The notes: generated from the sequence alone by a model not told the origin. 48,325 nucleotides of DNA from UBA6165 sp044233745 (GCA_044233745.1 JBIIJN010000013.1:1-48325); one strand, 5' to 3'. Numbered from the stretch's first letter, positions 7,373 to 15,940 are shown. Made by a program: numbers and translations.

Positions 7373-9576
7373 CAATCAATTTTAACCAATGTAAAGGTTG
7401 AGAAAACAGCTGGTCCACGCAATTGAAACAAATACGCACCTGCTTGTAAATTACCCAAATTGAGTTGTTGATTTACTTCCGAAGAAAGTGAAATTTCTTG
7501 CACCCTATTCCCCGACATATCATAAACATAAAGAACCAAATCACTACGCCCTTGCAAATTTTCACTCAACTGAATAGACACTGGCGCATTCGCTGTTGGA
7601 TTGGGAAATAAAGAAAAAGCTTGCTCTACCCAAGTTACCTCTTCAACACCAACGAAGCTTTGCGCAGCTAGCACCGCTGCCATGGCGTTCGCTTTGCCCC
7701 AGCCCCATTGCAAATGCCCATCTTCATAAGTGATGCCACCCGTGAATTGGTCCAAACGGGCTGTCATTTTTAAAATTTCTTTGGCTCCAGAAGCAGAAAG
7801 TAAAGGATTGGCTTCCAACATCAAAGCCACAATTCCGGTGACCATCGGACCAGACATCGATGTACCTGAAAGTCGTTTAAATCCATAAGTTCTACCTTGA
7901 AATTCGAAAGAAGAAATCAATCCAGATTGATTCGTTGGGTCGAAGGAATTAATCGAACTTAAAACATCTTGTCCTGTGCTTGAAATATCTGGCTTGATGC
8001 GCTCATCAACAGTTGGTCCGCGACTTGAGAAACTCGAAATATCACCAAAAACAAACGATGTGCCTTGATCGTTCCACTGTTCAGCCTTATAAGAACCTAC
8101 AGTAATCACGTTATTTCCCACACCCGCTGGTTCGCCCAAGCCATAGTTGTGATTTCCACCAACCGCATTTGGATAGTTGTTGGTCAAATTTACACCCCAA
8201 TTGGTATAGCGGTTGTTCATGCGCACAATGTTCCACATATGCACATGGCTATCGTCGGAATGCATTACCAAAACCGTTTTTAGACTGCTTGTATTTCGAA
8301 TATCCACCAAAAAACTTGGTTTGTCATTGGTTTCATAAGCCGATACGCCAGTTACACGAATAATGATTTGGTTGCCATTGATGTCCAAAGTATCGATAAT
8401 TTCTGGTTCATCAGAGGTCCAATAAAATGGCGTTTCATAAACCGTATTGTTCGATCCATCCGTAAATCTTAAAGCCACTTTGAAAGATGAATTGGCCGAA
8501 CCCCACATGGATAAGGTTTGACCAAATTCTGCTACTGAATTGTTAAACCCAACCACAGTAAAAAGCGTATCACTGTTTTGCGAAAAATCTTTATCCAAAT
8601 GAAAATTGTTGCTGCCATTGTTGCCCGCCGAGCCTACAAAAATTGCCCCAGGACCGTGCAAATTATCTATGCCTATGTTGTGCAAACTCGAACCATCGTG
8701 TGGCCCGGTATGACTACCGAAACTCATGTTTACGACCCACGGTTTGCCTTGTGATTCAGCGTAATCTTTGATGTAATTGAAGCCATCAATCAGCGATGGT
8801 GCGTCACGCTTGAGGGAGATAAAAATCAACTCAGCATCTGGAGCCACACCAAAAGGAATCTGACCTGATCCACTTCCACCGGCGATTCCAGCAACGTGTG
8901 TGCCATGCGAACCCGGACCAAAAACATAGAGCGTATCTTCTTGGGCAGCCAACAATTGAGCCGAACCCACGTATTCTGTGCCAAAACCATATAGTGCGGG
9001 GCTTGGACCACTCTCTTTATTCTGATCCCACGCGCGCACCAAACGCATATTGGTTAAGGTTGTGTCGAAAAAATTGGGATGCGTATAATCAAAGCCCCAA
9101 TCGATAATACCAACAACAACACCTGTTCCAAAATAAGGCTGATCGAGCAAATCTCCCCAATTGTTGTGCACCGAATCTACACGAGCCGATTGTAACTCGC
9201 GCTCCATATCCAAACTCAAGGAACTGCCAATTTCTATGCGCTCAATGCCGCCAACGCTCAAGACCAAATCCACTTTATTCAAAGGAATGCGCAAGGTGTA
9301 AATCGAACCTGCATTACTCACAACATAAACCCCAAGTTCGCGCAACATAGGCAAGGCATCATTACTATTGACCTGAGCCAAAGCGCCAACCGTCAACTCT
9401 CCATGAAAAACAGTGATGTCGTATTCCATTCGGAAAGCATCCGATGGTTTTTGGATGTCTTCACGTTTCAAATCAAAGAGAAAACGCTTCACCAAAGCAT
9501 CATATTTGGCTTGAGACAAAAGCAAGGAATTGAAACAAAAAGTGAGTGAAAACAAGACAAGTGTCAATCTAAACAT
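7372..9576 (-). CDS. Secreted subtilisin-like serine protease (S8) with T9SS type A sorting domain
   Basis: A 734-residue secreted peptidase. ATG 9576 is chosen because it begins a signal peptide (MFRLTLVLFSLTFCF to LLLSQ) and follows a complete promoter. Upstream in-frame codons would run through that promoter. The S8 triad is intact: Asp159 in GIIDWGFD, His224 in GSHGTHVAG, Ser573 in LSGTSMSGP, with likely oxyanion Asn319 in SAGNNG. An inserted beta-rich stretch (about 330-460) separates the His and Ser regions, as in large bacterial subtilases. The C-terminus (about 650-734), with FSLFPNPTANAP and LVLYVYDMSGNRV, is a type A T9SS sorting domain, so export through PorU/PorV is expected. It is the first gene of the pabB-tilS-GNAT chain, an unexpected partner for housekeeping genes. 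Confidence 0.9.
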   Translation of the reverse strand: MFRLTLVLFSLTFCFNSLLLSQAKYDALVKRFLFDLKREDIQKPSDAFRMEYDITVFHGELTVGALAQVNSNDALPMLRELGVYVVSNAGSIYTLRIPLNKVDLVLSVGGIERIEIGSSLSLDMERELQSARVDSVHNNWGDLLDQPYFGTGVVVGIIDWGFDYTHPNFFDTTLTNMRLVRAWDQNKESGPSPALYGFGTEYVGSAQLLAAQEDTLYVFGPGSHGTHVAGIAGGSGSGQIPFGVAPDAELIFISLKRDAPSLIDGFNYIKDYAESQGKPWVVNMSFGSHTGPHDGSSLHNIGIDNLHGPGAIFVGSAGNNGSNNFHLDKDFSQNSDTLFTVVGFNNSVAEFGQTLSMWGSANSSFKVALRFTDGSNNTVYETPFYWTSDEPEIIDTLDINGNQIIIRVTGVSAYETNDKPSFLVDIRNTSSLKTVLVMHSDDSHVHMWNIVRMNNRYTNWGVNLTNNYPNAVGGNHNYGLGEPAGVGNNVITVGSYKAEQWNDQGTSFVFGDISSFSSRGPTVDERIKPDISSTGQDVLSSINSFDPTNQSGLISSFEFQGRTYGFKRLSGTSMSGPMVTGIVALMLEANPLLSASGAKEILKMTARLDQFTGGITYEDGHLQWGWGKANAMAAVLAAQSFVGVEEVTWVEQAFSLFPNPTANAPVSIQLSENLQGRSDLVLYVYDMSGNRVQEISLSSEVNQQLNLGNLQAGAYLFQLRGPAVFSTFTLVKID

Positions 9577-9599
9577 GGTTGTTTTTTTGATGGTTGCTG

Positions 9600-9629
9600 C
9601 AAATATAGTGATTTCATGCAGAAGGTCAA
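9600..9629 (-). promoter_or_regulatory. Complete Bacteroidota promoter of the protease-pabB-tilS chain
   Basis: On the minus strand a TTG (9629-9627) is followed after 19 bases by TATATTTG (9607-9600), matching the -33/-7 consensus and spacing. The expected transcript start is about 17-20 bases before the protease ATG at 9576. Confidence 0.75.
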
Positions 9630-9714
9630 AATACAGACCAAGCAACTCAGAAAACCAAACGAATTTTAATAAATTCAAAATCGAAACTTTCGTATAAATA
9701 AAAATCACTAATTT

Positions 9715-9729
9715 TGACAATATTTGTCA
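9715..9729 (+). promoter_or_regulatory. Palindromic operator over the promoter of the toxin-antitoxin pair
   Basis: TGACAA-TAT-TTGTCA is a perfect 6-base inverted repeat with a 3-base spacer, ending 13 bases before the ATG at 9743. It overlaps AATATTTG (9719-9726), a one-mismatch match to the TANNTTTG -7 box. Since the first protein carries an XRE-type DNA-binding domain, this is the natural candidate for its autoregulatory site. Confidence 0.65.
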
Positions 9730-9742
9730 TAAAATTCATCTT

Positions 9743-10339
9743 ATGAAACCTCAAAGCTTTGGCGAAATTATTAGATCCCATCGTAATTCCATGGGACTAA
9801 CGTTGAATGCAGTTGCCGACGTGCTGGGAATTGATCAAGCCATTTTGAGTAAAATAGAACGAGGTAAGCGAAAGGCACAACGAAAACACGTCATCAAGCT
9901 TGCAGCATATTTCAAAACCAATGAAGAAGATTTACTCGTCGCATGGATTTCTGATAATTTGGCTTCTGAACTTTACGATGAACAATTTGCAAGTGAAGCG
10001 CTGATTGCCGCGGAGAAAAAAATAGAATACAACATTATAAAATCCAAAACACTTAAATCGCTTACCGAAGCCATTCGAGAAACACTGAGTATCGACGGAC
10101 GCGTCTCCGCTGCTTGGATTTTTGGTTCAACAGCTACTGCACAAGAAAAACCCAACAGCGATGTGGATTTAATGATAGAGTTCAATGCCAATAAAAAATA
10201 CTCCATGTTCGATTTGCTCGATTTGGCCCATAAAATTGGTGCGGTTATCAAAAGAAAAATCGACATCGTTGAAAAGGGACAAATGAAAGAATTTGCACTT
10301 AAAACTGCGAATAAAAACATGATAAAAGTATATGGATAA
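9743..10339 (+). CDS. XRE helix-turn-helix fused to MntA-like nucleotidyltransferase antitoxin
   Basis: A 198-residue two-domain protein. Residues about 5-66 form an XRE/Cro-type helix-turn-helix (GLTLNAVADVLGIDQAILSK is the core). Residues about 100-198 form a minimal nucleotidyltransferase (MNT) domain. The MNT signature G-S-x10-D-x-D is exact: Gly128, Ser129, Asp140 and Asp142, with a third acidic residue Asp174 in KIDIV. MntA-type antitoxins neutralise HepT toxins by adding AMP to the tyrosine of the HepT RX4HXY motif. The gene overlaps the next one by 8 bases (ATGGATAA), as expected for a coupled pair. The fused DNA-binding domain suggests it also represses its own promoter through the inverted repeat at 9715-9729. 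The catalytic residues are intact, so enzyme activity is likely. Confidence 0.88.
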   Translation: MKPQSFGEIIRSHRNSMGLTLNAVADVLGIDQAILSKIERGKRKAQRKHVIKLAAYFKTNEEDLLVAWISDNLASELYDEQFASEALIAAEKKIEYNIIKSKTLKSLTEAIRETLSIDGRVSAAWIFGSTATAQEKPNSDVDLMIEFNANKKYSMFDLLDLAHKIGAVIKRKIDIVEKGQMKEFALKTANKNMIKVYG

Positions 10340-10670
10340 GCCAACTCCAAAGGAACGCATCATCCACATTCTAGACGCCACTGCTCTTATTAAAGAATTC
10401 GTTCAAGATGTTAACGAACAAGAATTTACGAGCGATGTAAAACTGCATAGTGCTGTTCAATTTCAATTTTTGATTATCGGGGAAGCCATCAAACATATAG
10501 ATTTAGAAATCCTGGAGAAATACGATTATCCTTGGCACATTCCGCGAGCGTTCAGAAATTTTATCATTCATGTTTATCATGGAATAAAACTTGAACGAAT
10601 TTATTACGCTGCACAGGATCTTGACTCCCTTGAAGCGCAAATGCAGGCTGTTTTGCAAAATGAATTCTGA
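10332..10670 (+). CDS. hepT: HepT-like ribonuclease toxin (DUF86)
   Basis: A 112-residue, mostly helical protein of the HepT/DUF86 family, whose members act as HEPN ribonucleases. The active-site motif R-x4-H-x-Y is present as Arg75, His80 and Tyr82 in AFRNFIIHVYHG. Tyr82 is the residue expected to be AMPylated by the partner antitoxin. The family motif IIGEAIKHI (about residues 48-56) matches the usual 'IGEA' helix. It overlaps the antitoxin gene by 8 bases and so is translated with it. Length and motif are complete, so it is probably active. The RNA target is not predictable from sequence. Confidence 0.87.
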   Translation: MDKPTPKERIIHILDATALIKEFVQDVNEQEFTSDVKLHSAVQFQFLIIGEAIKHIDLEILEKYDYPWHIPRAFRNFIIHVYHGIKLERIYYAAQDLDSLEAQMQAVLQNEF

Positions 10671-10694
10671 CACCTGCAAAACCATGAATAACCC

Positions 10695-10702
10695 TATCTT
10701 TG
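10695..10702 (+). promoter_or_regulatory. -7 box directly before the glycosyltransferase start
   Basis: TATCTTTG fits TANNTTTG and ends only four bases before ATG 10707. If used, the transcript would begin at or next to the start codon, giving a leaderless mRNA. No TTG at the right distance was found, so the call is moderate. Confidence 0.4.
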
Positions 10703-10706
10703 CCCC

Positions 10707-11681
10707 ATGCGCATTCTAATCATTCAAACGGCATTTCTTGGCGATGTAATTCTCATCACACCCATGCTGCGCGAATTGAAAAATGCCATTCCAAATGCTG
10801 AAATTGATGTTTTGGTGCGCAAAGGGAATGAGTCTTTACTGGGTAATAATCCACACTTATCGAAGTTGTTTGTGTGGGACAAAAAACGAAAATTCGCCTC
10901 GCTTTTTGAAAATTTGTTCGCCATCCGAAAGCGCAAATACGACGAAGTGATTTGTGTGCAGCGCTACTTCAATGCTGGATTTTTGGCCACCTTTTCTAAA
11001 GGGAAAAAATTATCTGGATTTACTCAAAATCCGTGGTCGTTTATGTTCAACAACAAAATGAAACATGAATTACAAGGCGGTAAACATGAGGTGGACAGAA
11101 ATTTGGCTTTGATTCAGCATTTGATTGGGCATGCTCAAAACAGACGACCTGAACTTTTTCCTTCTGCAACGGATTTTGATTTTGTAGCGCAATATCAACA
11201 AGGCGACTACTACTGTTTGGCTCCAGCTTCGGTTTGGTTCACAAAACAATTGCCCGAAGAACAATGGGTGAAGTTGATTCAAATATTGAAGCAGGAAAAC
11301 ACCGTTTATCTTCTGGGCGCTCCATCAGATTTAGAGCTTTGTGAACGCATTCGAAAAGAGGCAAACTCAGATAAAATTGTCAATTTGTGTGGAAAATTGA
11401 GTCTCATGCAATCGGCTGCTTTGATGCAAAAAGCACGCAGAAATTACGTCAATGATTCAGGTCCGATGCACTTGGCGAGCGCTATGAATGCCGAAACAAC
11501 AGTTTTTTATTGTAGTACGGTTCCTGCCTTTGGTTTTGGTCCTTTGGCGGAAGACTCCGAAATCATTGAAATTCAAGAAAATTTAGCCTGCCGACCTTGT
11601 GGTTCGCACGGATTCAAACAATGCCCGAAAGCGCATTTTGACTGCGGAAAAAAGATAGATGTGGGTTCGGTGAAAATCTAA
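10707..11681 (+). CDS. Glycosyltransferase family 9 (heptosyltransferase-like)
   Basis: A 324-residue GT-B glycosyltransferase of the family that includes lipopolysaccharide heptosyltransferases. The N-terminus MRILIIQTAFLGDVILITPM has the typical Rossmann start with the conserved Gly-Asp that precedes the acceptor site. The C-terminal half carries YCLAPASVW, LLGAPSDLELC, NLCGKLSL and the nucleotide-sugar motif NDSGPMHLASAM. A cysteine-rich tail (ACRPCGSHGFKQCP) is common in this family. It probably adds a sugar to the core of lipopolysaccharide on the cytoplasmic face, but the sugar cannot be stated. It stands alone between the toxin-antitoxin pair and a convergent lipoprotein gene. Confidence 0.88.
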   Translation: MRILIIQTAFLGDVILITPMLRELKNAIPNAEIDVLVRKGNESLLGNNPHLSKLFVWDKKRKFASLFENLFAIRKRKYDEVICVQRYFNAGFLATFSKGKKLSGFTQNPWSFMFNNKMKHELQGGKHEVDRNLALIQHLIGHAQNRRPELFPSATDFDFVAQYQQGDYYCLAPASVWFTKQLPEEQWVKLIQILKQENTVYLLGAPSDLELCERIRKEANSDKIVNLCGKLSLMQSAALMQKARRNYVNDSGPMHLASAMNAETTVFYCSTVPAFGFGPLAEDSEIIEIQENLACRPCGSHGFKQCPKAHFDCGKKIDVGSVKI

Positions 11682-12310
11682 AAGTTAATTGTGTAATAGC
11701 TATCCTCATAAGCCGGACAAAACACAGAATCCAAGGTTACTTCGGGCAATTTGATCACATAAAACTTGATGTATTGATTACCGCCAACAGCACATTTCAG
11801 GGTGTCGGGTGCCAATCCACCGTAGTATTCGTATGCTTGATTCGGACAGGCACCAGCGCCCGTTCTTCCATTCAATTTCTGCACAGCAGCTGAATAACCC
11901 GGATTTAAGGGCGCTTGGTCAATAAAAATCCAATTCATTTGCGCAGCTGCCTCTGCAGTGAAATTTAATGGATATGTCTCCCCAACTTGGAGCTCACTAA
12001 AAAAAACGGTATGCATTTCATCAAAATATCCGCCTTTAGAAAAACGAATCACATATTTCTCAGAACGATCGCGCTCAAAAACAAATTTGTACGAACCATT
12101 CACAACGGTCTGCTCGGCAACAAAAATCTCCTGCGTAGTGGCCGCCAAAACTTTATAGAGTTTCACAACACCACCATCATGATTTTGGTTGAAAGATTTG
12201 TCGTACACTTGGCCTTCAATGATAAACTCCAAAGGCACATTTTTCTTGCACGAATCAAAAGTAAAAACCAATAAAACCGCAAGAATCAAAAGGCTACTTA
12301 ACTTCTTCAT
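11678..12310 (-). CDS. Putative lipoprotein with a transthyretin-like/CarboxypepD_reg fold
   Basis: About 210 residues. ATG 12310 gives a lipoprotein signal (MKKLSSLLILAVLLVFTFDSC). A second possible ATG lies 15 bases upstream. The region FIIEGQVYDKSFNQNHDGGVVKLYKV followed by NGSYKFVFERDRSEKYVIRFSKGGY has the strand order of the beta-sandwich domains often found in Bacteroidota lipoproteins. The C-terminus has four cysteines and ends DSYYTINF. Its start overlaps the end of the upstream membrane-protein gene by 17 bases, so they are probably cotranscribed. Its stop overlaps the convergent glycosyltransferase gene by four bases. Function unknown. Confidence 0.7.
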   Translation of the reverse strand: MKKLSSLLILAVLLVFTFDSCKKNVPLEFIIEGQVYDKSFNQNHDGGVVKLYKVLAATTQEIFVAEQTVVNGSYKFVFERDRSEKYVIRFSKGGYFDEMHTVFFSELQVGETYPLNFTAEAAAQMNWIFIDQAPLNPGYSAAVQKLNGRTGAGACPNQAYEYYGGLAPDTLKCAVGGNQYIKFYVIKLPEVTLDSVFCPAYEDSYYTINF

Positions 12311-12944
12311 AATCGTCAAAATCATCGTTATTACGTTGGCTTGGGGTATTGTTTTGACGGGAGGATAATCCCAACAATGCGAAAAACCCGTTCACAAAGC
12401 GCATAATTACCATAATCAAAAAGAAAAATCCAATAATCTTAAAAATCCAACCAAAAACAGGCGTGTCGGAGATGCTCACAATGCTATCCACCAACCAATT
12501 GGTAATCACATTGTGCGAGCCATCAGGGAAAAACACAAAATAAGCATACACAGCAATTGCAAAACCAATCAAGAGCAATTCTTTATTTCTATCAAAAGGA
12601 GTAACTGGCATTTGGCGCATATTGCCAAAATTGGCATAAAATTTAACGCGGTTGTTTTTGGCTTCCGTTTTACCAATGAGGTAGGCCAGCAAAATAAGCG
12701 CTGAAATGATGTAGCCTTTAATCTCTTGTGAACCCTGTAAACCAAAGCGGTCGTCCAATGCAAATCGAAAAGCCACCGTGACCAAAAAGAAGTACTTCAA
12801 GGTTTTTTGAGCATAATATATTTTGCCCGGCGTGAGTCCAAATGGCGCAAAAATCAAAGAGAGCAATAAGCCCAAAAACCACCACAAAAATGTGAAGACC
12901 GCGATGATAACACCAAAATGAAAGATAAACTCAAGTATTTGCAT
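12294..12944 (-). CDS. Conserved membrane protein of unknown function
   Basis: A 216-residue integral membrane protein with about five hydrophobic segments (near residues 5-35, 48-62, 78-92, 122-138 and 162-185). A polar, Asn/Asp-rich tail ends DDFDDYEEVK. No catalytic motif was recognised. An amphipathic loop (NNRVKFYANFGNMRQMPVTPF) sits between segments 3 and 4. The gene is the first of a two-gene unit with the overlapping lipoprotein at 11678-12310 and has its own -7 box at 12964-12971. Confidence 0.65.
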   Translation of the reverse strand: MQILEFIFHFGVIIAVFTFLWWFLGLLLSLIFAPFGLTPGKIYYAQKTLKYFFLVTVAFRFALDDRFGLQGSQEIKGYIISALILLAYLIGKTEAKNNRVKFYANFGNMRQMPVTPFDRNKELLLIGFAIAVYAYFVFFPDGSHNVITNWLVDSIVSISDTPVFGWIFKIIGFFFLIMVIMRFVNGFFALLGLSSRQNNTPSQRNNDDFDDYEEVK

Positions 12945-12963
12945 TGCCTATTAAATTGAAGTA

Positions 12964-12971
12964 CAAATATA
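12964..12971 (-). promoter_or_regulatory. -7 box of the membrane protein-lipoprotein unit
   Basis: The minus strand reads TATATTTG, matching TANNTTTG, 20 bases before ATG 12944. No matching TTG at the expected distance. Confidence 0.5.
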
Positions 12972-13127
12972 AACACAACAAGTGAATGGTGGATGTGTTT
13001 GTTTGATGAGGGGATGAAATCCAAGATGAATGAAAAATCAAAACATTTCAAAAGCCATTAACCAACACTAACACATTCATTTTGAAAAGAAATTGTAGTT
13101 CCATCAACTAATACCCACTATTAATCC

Positions 13128-13135
13128 TATTTTTG
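13128..13135 (+). promoter_or_regulatory. -7 box of the (p)ppGpp synthetase gene
   Basis: TATTTTTG fits TANNTTTG. Its last base is the first base of an in-frame GTG at 13135, so that GTG would lie upstream of the transcript. The ATG at 13153 is therefore the better start. Confidence 0.5.
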
Positions 13136-13152
13136 TGTTGAACAGAAGCCCT

Positions 13153-15393
13153 ATGGACAAACAGGAACTTGTAATAGACACAGCCAAAGAAAGAAAAGAA
13201 TTGCTCAATGCCTTCCGCGGATTGATGCGCTGCCTCAAAGGTAGAATTTCGCCTGATGAAGCCAAAAAAATCCGCAAAGCCTTCGACGTGGCTGTAGAAG
13301 CCCATAAAGACATGCGTCGAAAAAGTGGTGAGTTGTATATTTATCATCCCATTGCCGTGGCGCGCATTTGTGTTGAGGAAATGGGCTTGGGAGCAACTGC
13401 AGCCGTTTGTGCCTTGCTCCACGACACCGTGGAAGACACCCACATTACACTCGACGATGTAGAAGATTTGTTTGGAACACGCGTGCGCCAAATTATTGAT
13501 GGACTTACCAAAATTCCAGAGGTTTTTGATGAAGACATTTCCATCCAAGCCGAGAATTTTAGGAAAATGATTCTTACCATTTCCGACGATTTGCGCGTGG
13601 TGATGATCAAATTGGCCGACCGATTACACAACATGCGTACGCTAGGCAGTATGCGCTACGACAAAAGACTCAAAATTGCCAGCGAGACCCTGTTTTTATA
13701 TGCGCCGCTAGCCCATCGTTTGGGCTTGTATTCCATCAAATCGGAATTTGAAGACTTGGCTTTGATGCACAAAGAACCGCAGATTTACAAAGAAATAGAA
13801 TCCAAACTCGATGCCACCAAAGAAGTTCGAAACAGATTCATCCGACGCTTTGTGCTGCCCATCAAAACAGAACTCGAAGCCGCTGGATTTCCCTTTGAAA
13901 TCAAGGCGCGAACCAAATCTGTGGCTTCGATTTGGAACAAAATGCAAAACAAAGCCATTCCTTTTGAGGAAATTTATGATGTTTTTGCCATCCGAATCAT
14001 TTTTGACACGCCAGAAAACATGGAAAAAAGTGTCGCCTGGCAAGTCTATTCAATCGTAACCGATTTTTATCAACCCAGTCCAGACCGACTGCGCGATTGG
14101 ATTTCAATTCCACGTGCCAATGGCTATGAATCCTTGCACACCACCGTGATGAGTCCAAAAGGCAAATGGGTGGAAGTTCAAATCCGTTCCAAACGCATGG
14201 ATGAAATCGCTGAAAAAGGTCTTGCCGCACACTACAATTACAAAGAAAGTAAATCTGGAGGCAGTAAATTCGACCGTTGGATTACTGAGATTCGCGACCT
14301 CATTCAAAGCTCCGACAGCCGAAACGCCTTAGATTTCATTGATGAATTTAAAATGAATCTCTTCGCTGATGAGATTTATGTCTTCACCCCAAAAGGTGAG
14401 TTGCGCGTATTACCTCAAGGTTCTTCGATTTTAGATTTCGCATTCGATATCCATACCAAAGTAGGCGAAACATGCATTGGCGCTAAAGTGAATAACAAAT
14501 TGGTGCCGCTGAGTTATCAACTCAAAAGTGGCGACCAAATAGACATCATCACCTCATCCAAACAAAAACCCAAAGAGGAATGGCTGAAAATGGTGAAATC
14601 GGCCCGTGCTAGACAAAAAATCAAGGTGGCCATCAAAGAAGAAAAACGCATCATCAGTGTGGATGGTAAAGAAACCTTGGAGCGGAAATTGAAACAAATG
14701 AATATTCCGTTTTCAAGTGATAACATCAATTTCCTGATCAAGTATTTCAGGCAAAATTCTGCAATGGACTTATATTTCTTGGTGGCGAAAGGGAAAATTG
14801 ATTTCAAAGCACTCAAAGAACTTGAAGTAAAAAAAGGTCAACTGCTCTGGCCCGAACGCGATTCTAAAGAGAAAGAAAAACAAAGCATCAAAACCGATAA
14901 AAACGACACCTTAATTATCGGTGAAGAATTCCACGATTTCGATTATAAACTAGCGCCCTGCTGCAATCCATTGCCAGGAGATGATATTTTCGGATTTATT
15001 ACCAAGGGAGAAGGAATCAAAGTGCACCGCGACAACTGTCCGAATGCCACACAAATGATGTCGAAATATGCCTACCGCATCATCAAAGCGAGATGGAAAA
15101 GTCAATTCATTGAAGAACGCATTGCCAAAATTAAACTCTTAGGACTCGACGATATTGGCATCGTGAACAAAATCACGGAAATCATCTCAAAACAACAACG
15201 CGTCAACATGAAATCTATCAGCTTCAACACCACCGGCGAAGTGTTTGAGGGCATCATCGAAGTTTTGGTTTACGACAAAGAGCACTTGGAACAACTTATC
15301 TCCAAATTCGAACTCGTTGACGGCGTAAAAAGTGTGGGACGTGTGATTTCTGAAGATCATGATTTGGAGGAAGATAAATTTGAATTGGAGTAG
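13153..15393 (+). CDS. spoT: Bifunctional (p)ppGpp synthetase/hydrolase (RelA/SpoT family)
   Basis: A 746-residue long RSH enzyme that makes and breaks the stringent-response alarmone (p)ppGpp. The N-terminal HD hydrolase has its metal-site motifs: His65 in YHP, His90-Asp91 in HDTVED, and KLADRLHNMRTL near 153-164. The synthetase region follows (about 240-370), with RTKSVASIWNKM, YDVFAIRIIF and NGYESLHTTV. A TGS domain begins near VFTPKGELRVLPQG. A conserved-cysteine region (APCCNPLPGDDIFGFI, then HRDNCPNA) and a C-terminal ACT domain sense ribosome and other signals. All hydrolase motifs are present, so it should be bifunctional rather than a synthetase-only RelA. It is preceded by its own promoter. 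Confidence 0.93.
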   Translation: MDKQELVIDTAKERKELLNAFRGLMRCLKGRISPDEAKKIRKAFDVAVEAHKDMRRKSGELYIYHPIAVARICVEEMGLGATAAVCALLHDTVEDTHITLDDVEDLFGTRVRQIIDGLTKIPEVFDEDISIQAENFRKMILTISDDLRVVMIKLADRLHNMRTLGSMRYDKRLKIASETLFLYAPLAHRLGLYSIKSEFEDLALMHKEPQIYKEIESKLDATKEVRNRFIRRFVLPIKTELEAAGFPFEIKARTKSVASIWNKMQNKAIPFEEIYDVFAIRIIFDTPENMEKSVAWQVYSIVTDFYQPSPDRLRDWISIPRANGYESLHTTVMSPKGKWVEVQIRSKRMDEIAEKGLAAHYNYKESKSGGSKFDRWITEIRDLIQSSDSRNALDFIDEFKMNLFADEIYVFTPKGELRVLPQGSSILDFAFDIHTKVGETCIGAKVNNKLVPLSYQLKSGDQIDIITSSKQKPKEEWLKMVKSARARQKIKVAIKEEKRIISVDGKETLERKLKQMNIPFSSDNINFLIKYFRQNSAMDLYFLVAKGKIDFKALKELEVKKGQLLWPERDSKEKEKQSIKTDKNDTLIIGEEFHDFDYKLAPCCNPLPGDDIFGFITKGEGIKVHRDNCPNATQMMSKYAYRIIKARWKSQFIEERIAKIKLLGLDDIGIVNKITEIISKQQRVNMKSISFNTTGEVFEGIIEVLVYDKEHLEQLISKFELVDGVKSVGRVISEDHDLEEDKFELE

Positions 15394-15490
15394 ATTCACG
15401 AAATTATAAGCACTTCATTTTGTTCATATATTCTTAACAATTCCTCCTTTTGATTCGGAGTTTTGCATTACTTTTACCGCTTGATTTTAA

Positions 15491-15940
15491 ATGATGGATA
15501 AAGAAGCATTGATTCATAGCGTAACGCAAATTTTCTCGGCTTATCTAGAGAAAAATGGGCATCGAAAAACGCCCGAGCGCTTTGCGATTCTTTCTGAAGT
15601 TTACAAGTACGACGGTCATTTCGACATCGAAACCTTGTACCTCGAAATGAAGAATCAAAAATACCGAGTAAGCAGAGCCACGCTTTACAACACCATCGAA
15701 CTTTTGATTGCCTGCAATTTGGTGCGCAAACATCAATTTGGCGGCAATATGGCTCAATTTGAAAAATCACACAGCTCCAAACAACATGACCATTTCATCA
15801 ACACAGATACCGGTGAAGTGATCGAATTTTGCGACCCGCGTGTGCAAGCCATCAAGCAAACCGTTGAAGAAGTTTTTGGGCTTACCATCAACCACCATTC
15901 GCTTTACTTTTACGGAACATCAAACAAAAAAGACCAATAA
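15491..15940 (+). CDS. Fur-family transcriptional regulator lacking the CxxC zinc motif
   Basis: A 149-residue Fur-like repressor. The winged-helix DNA-binding part is clear (HRKTPERFAIL, then the recognition helix VSRATLYNTIELL near residues 60-72), and the dimerisation part starts at HDH (99-101). In most Fur proteins this is followed by a structural-zinc CxxC; here the two positions are Asn104 and Thr107 (HDHFINTDTGEV), and only one other cysteine follows (Cys114). It may therefore hold metal differently or be a Fur relative with another signal. The start could be either of two adjacent ATG codons. Its stop overlaps the next start as TAATG. Confidence 0.85.
   Translation: MMDKEALIHSVTQIFSAYLEKNGHRKTPERFAILSEVYKYDGHFDIETLYLEMKNQKYRVSRATLYNTIELLIACNLVRKHQFGGNMAQFEKSHSSKQHDHFINTDTGEVIEFCDPRVQAIKQTVEEVFGLTINHHSLYFYGTSNKKDQ

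Noticed and set aside
9743..10670. Possible mobile-element or phage origin of the toxin-antitoxin pair
   Set aside because: No integrase, attachment repeat, tRNA edge or clear shift in composition was seen at the borders. Acquisition remains possible but cannot be shown from this window.
15461..15476. TTTTG and TACTTTTA before the Fur-like gene as a promoter
   Set aside because: The -7-like element has a mismatch at the final G and the TTG is only three bases from it, so the spacing is wrong.
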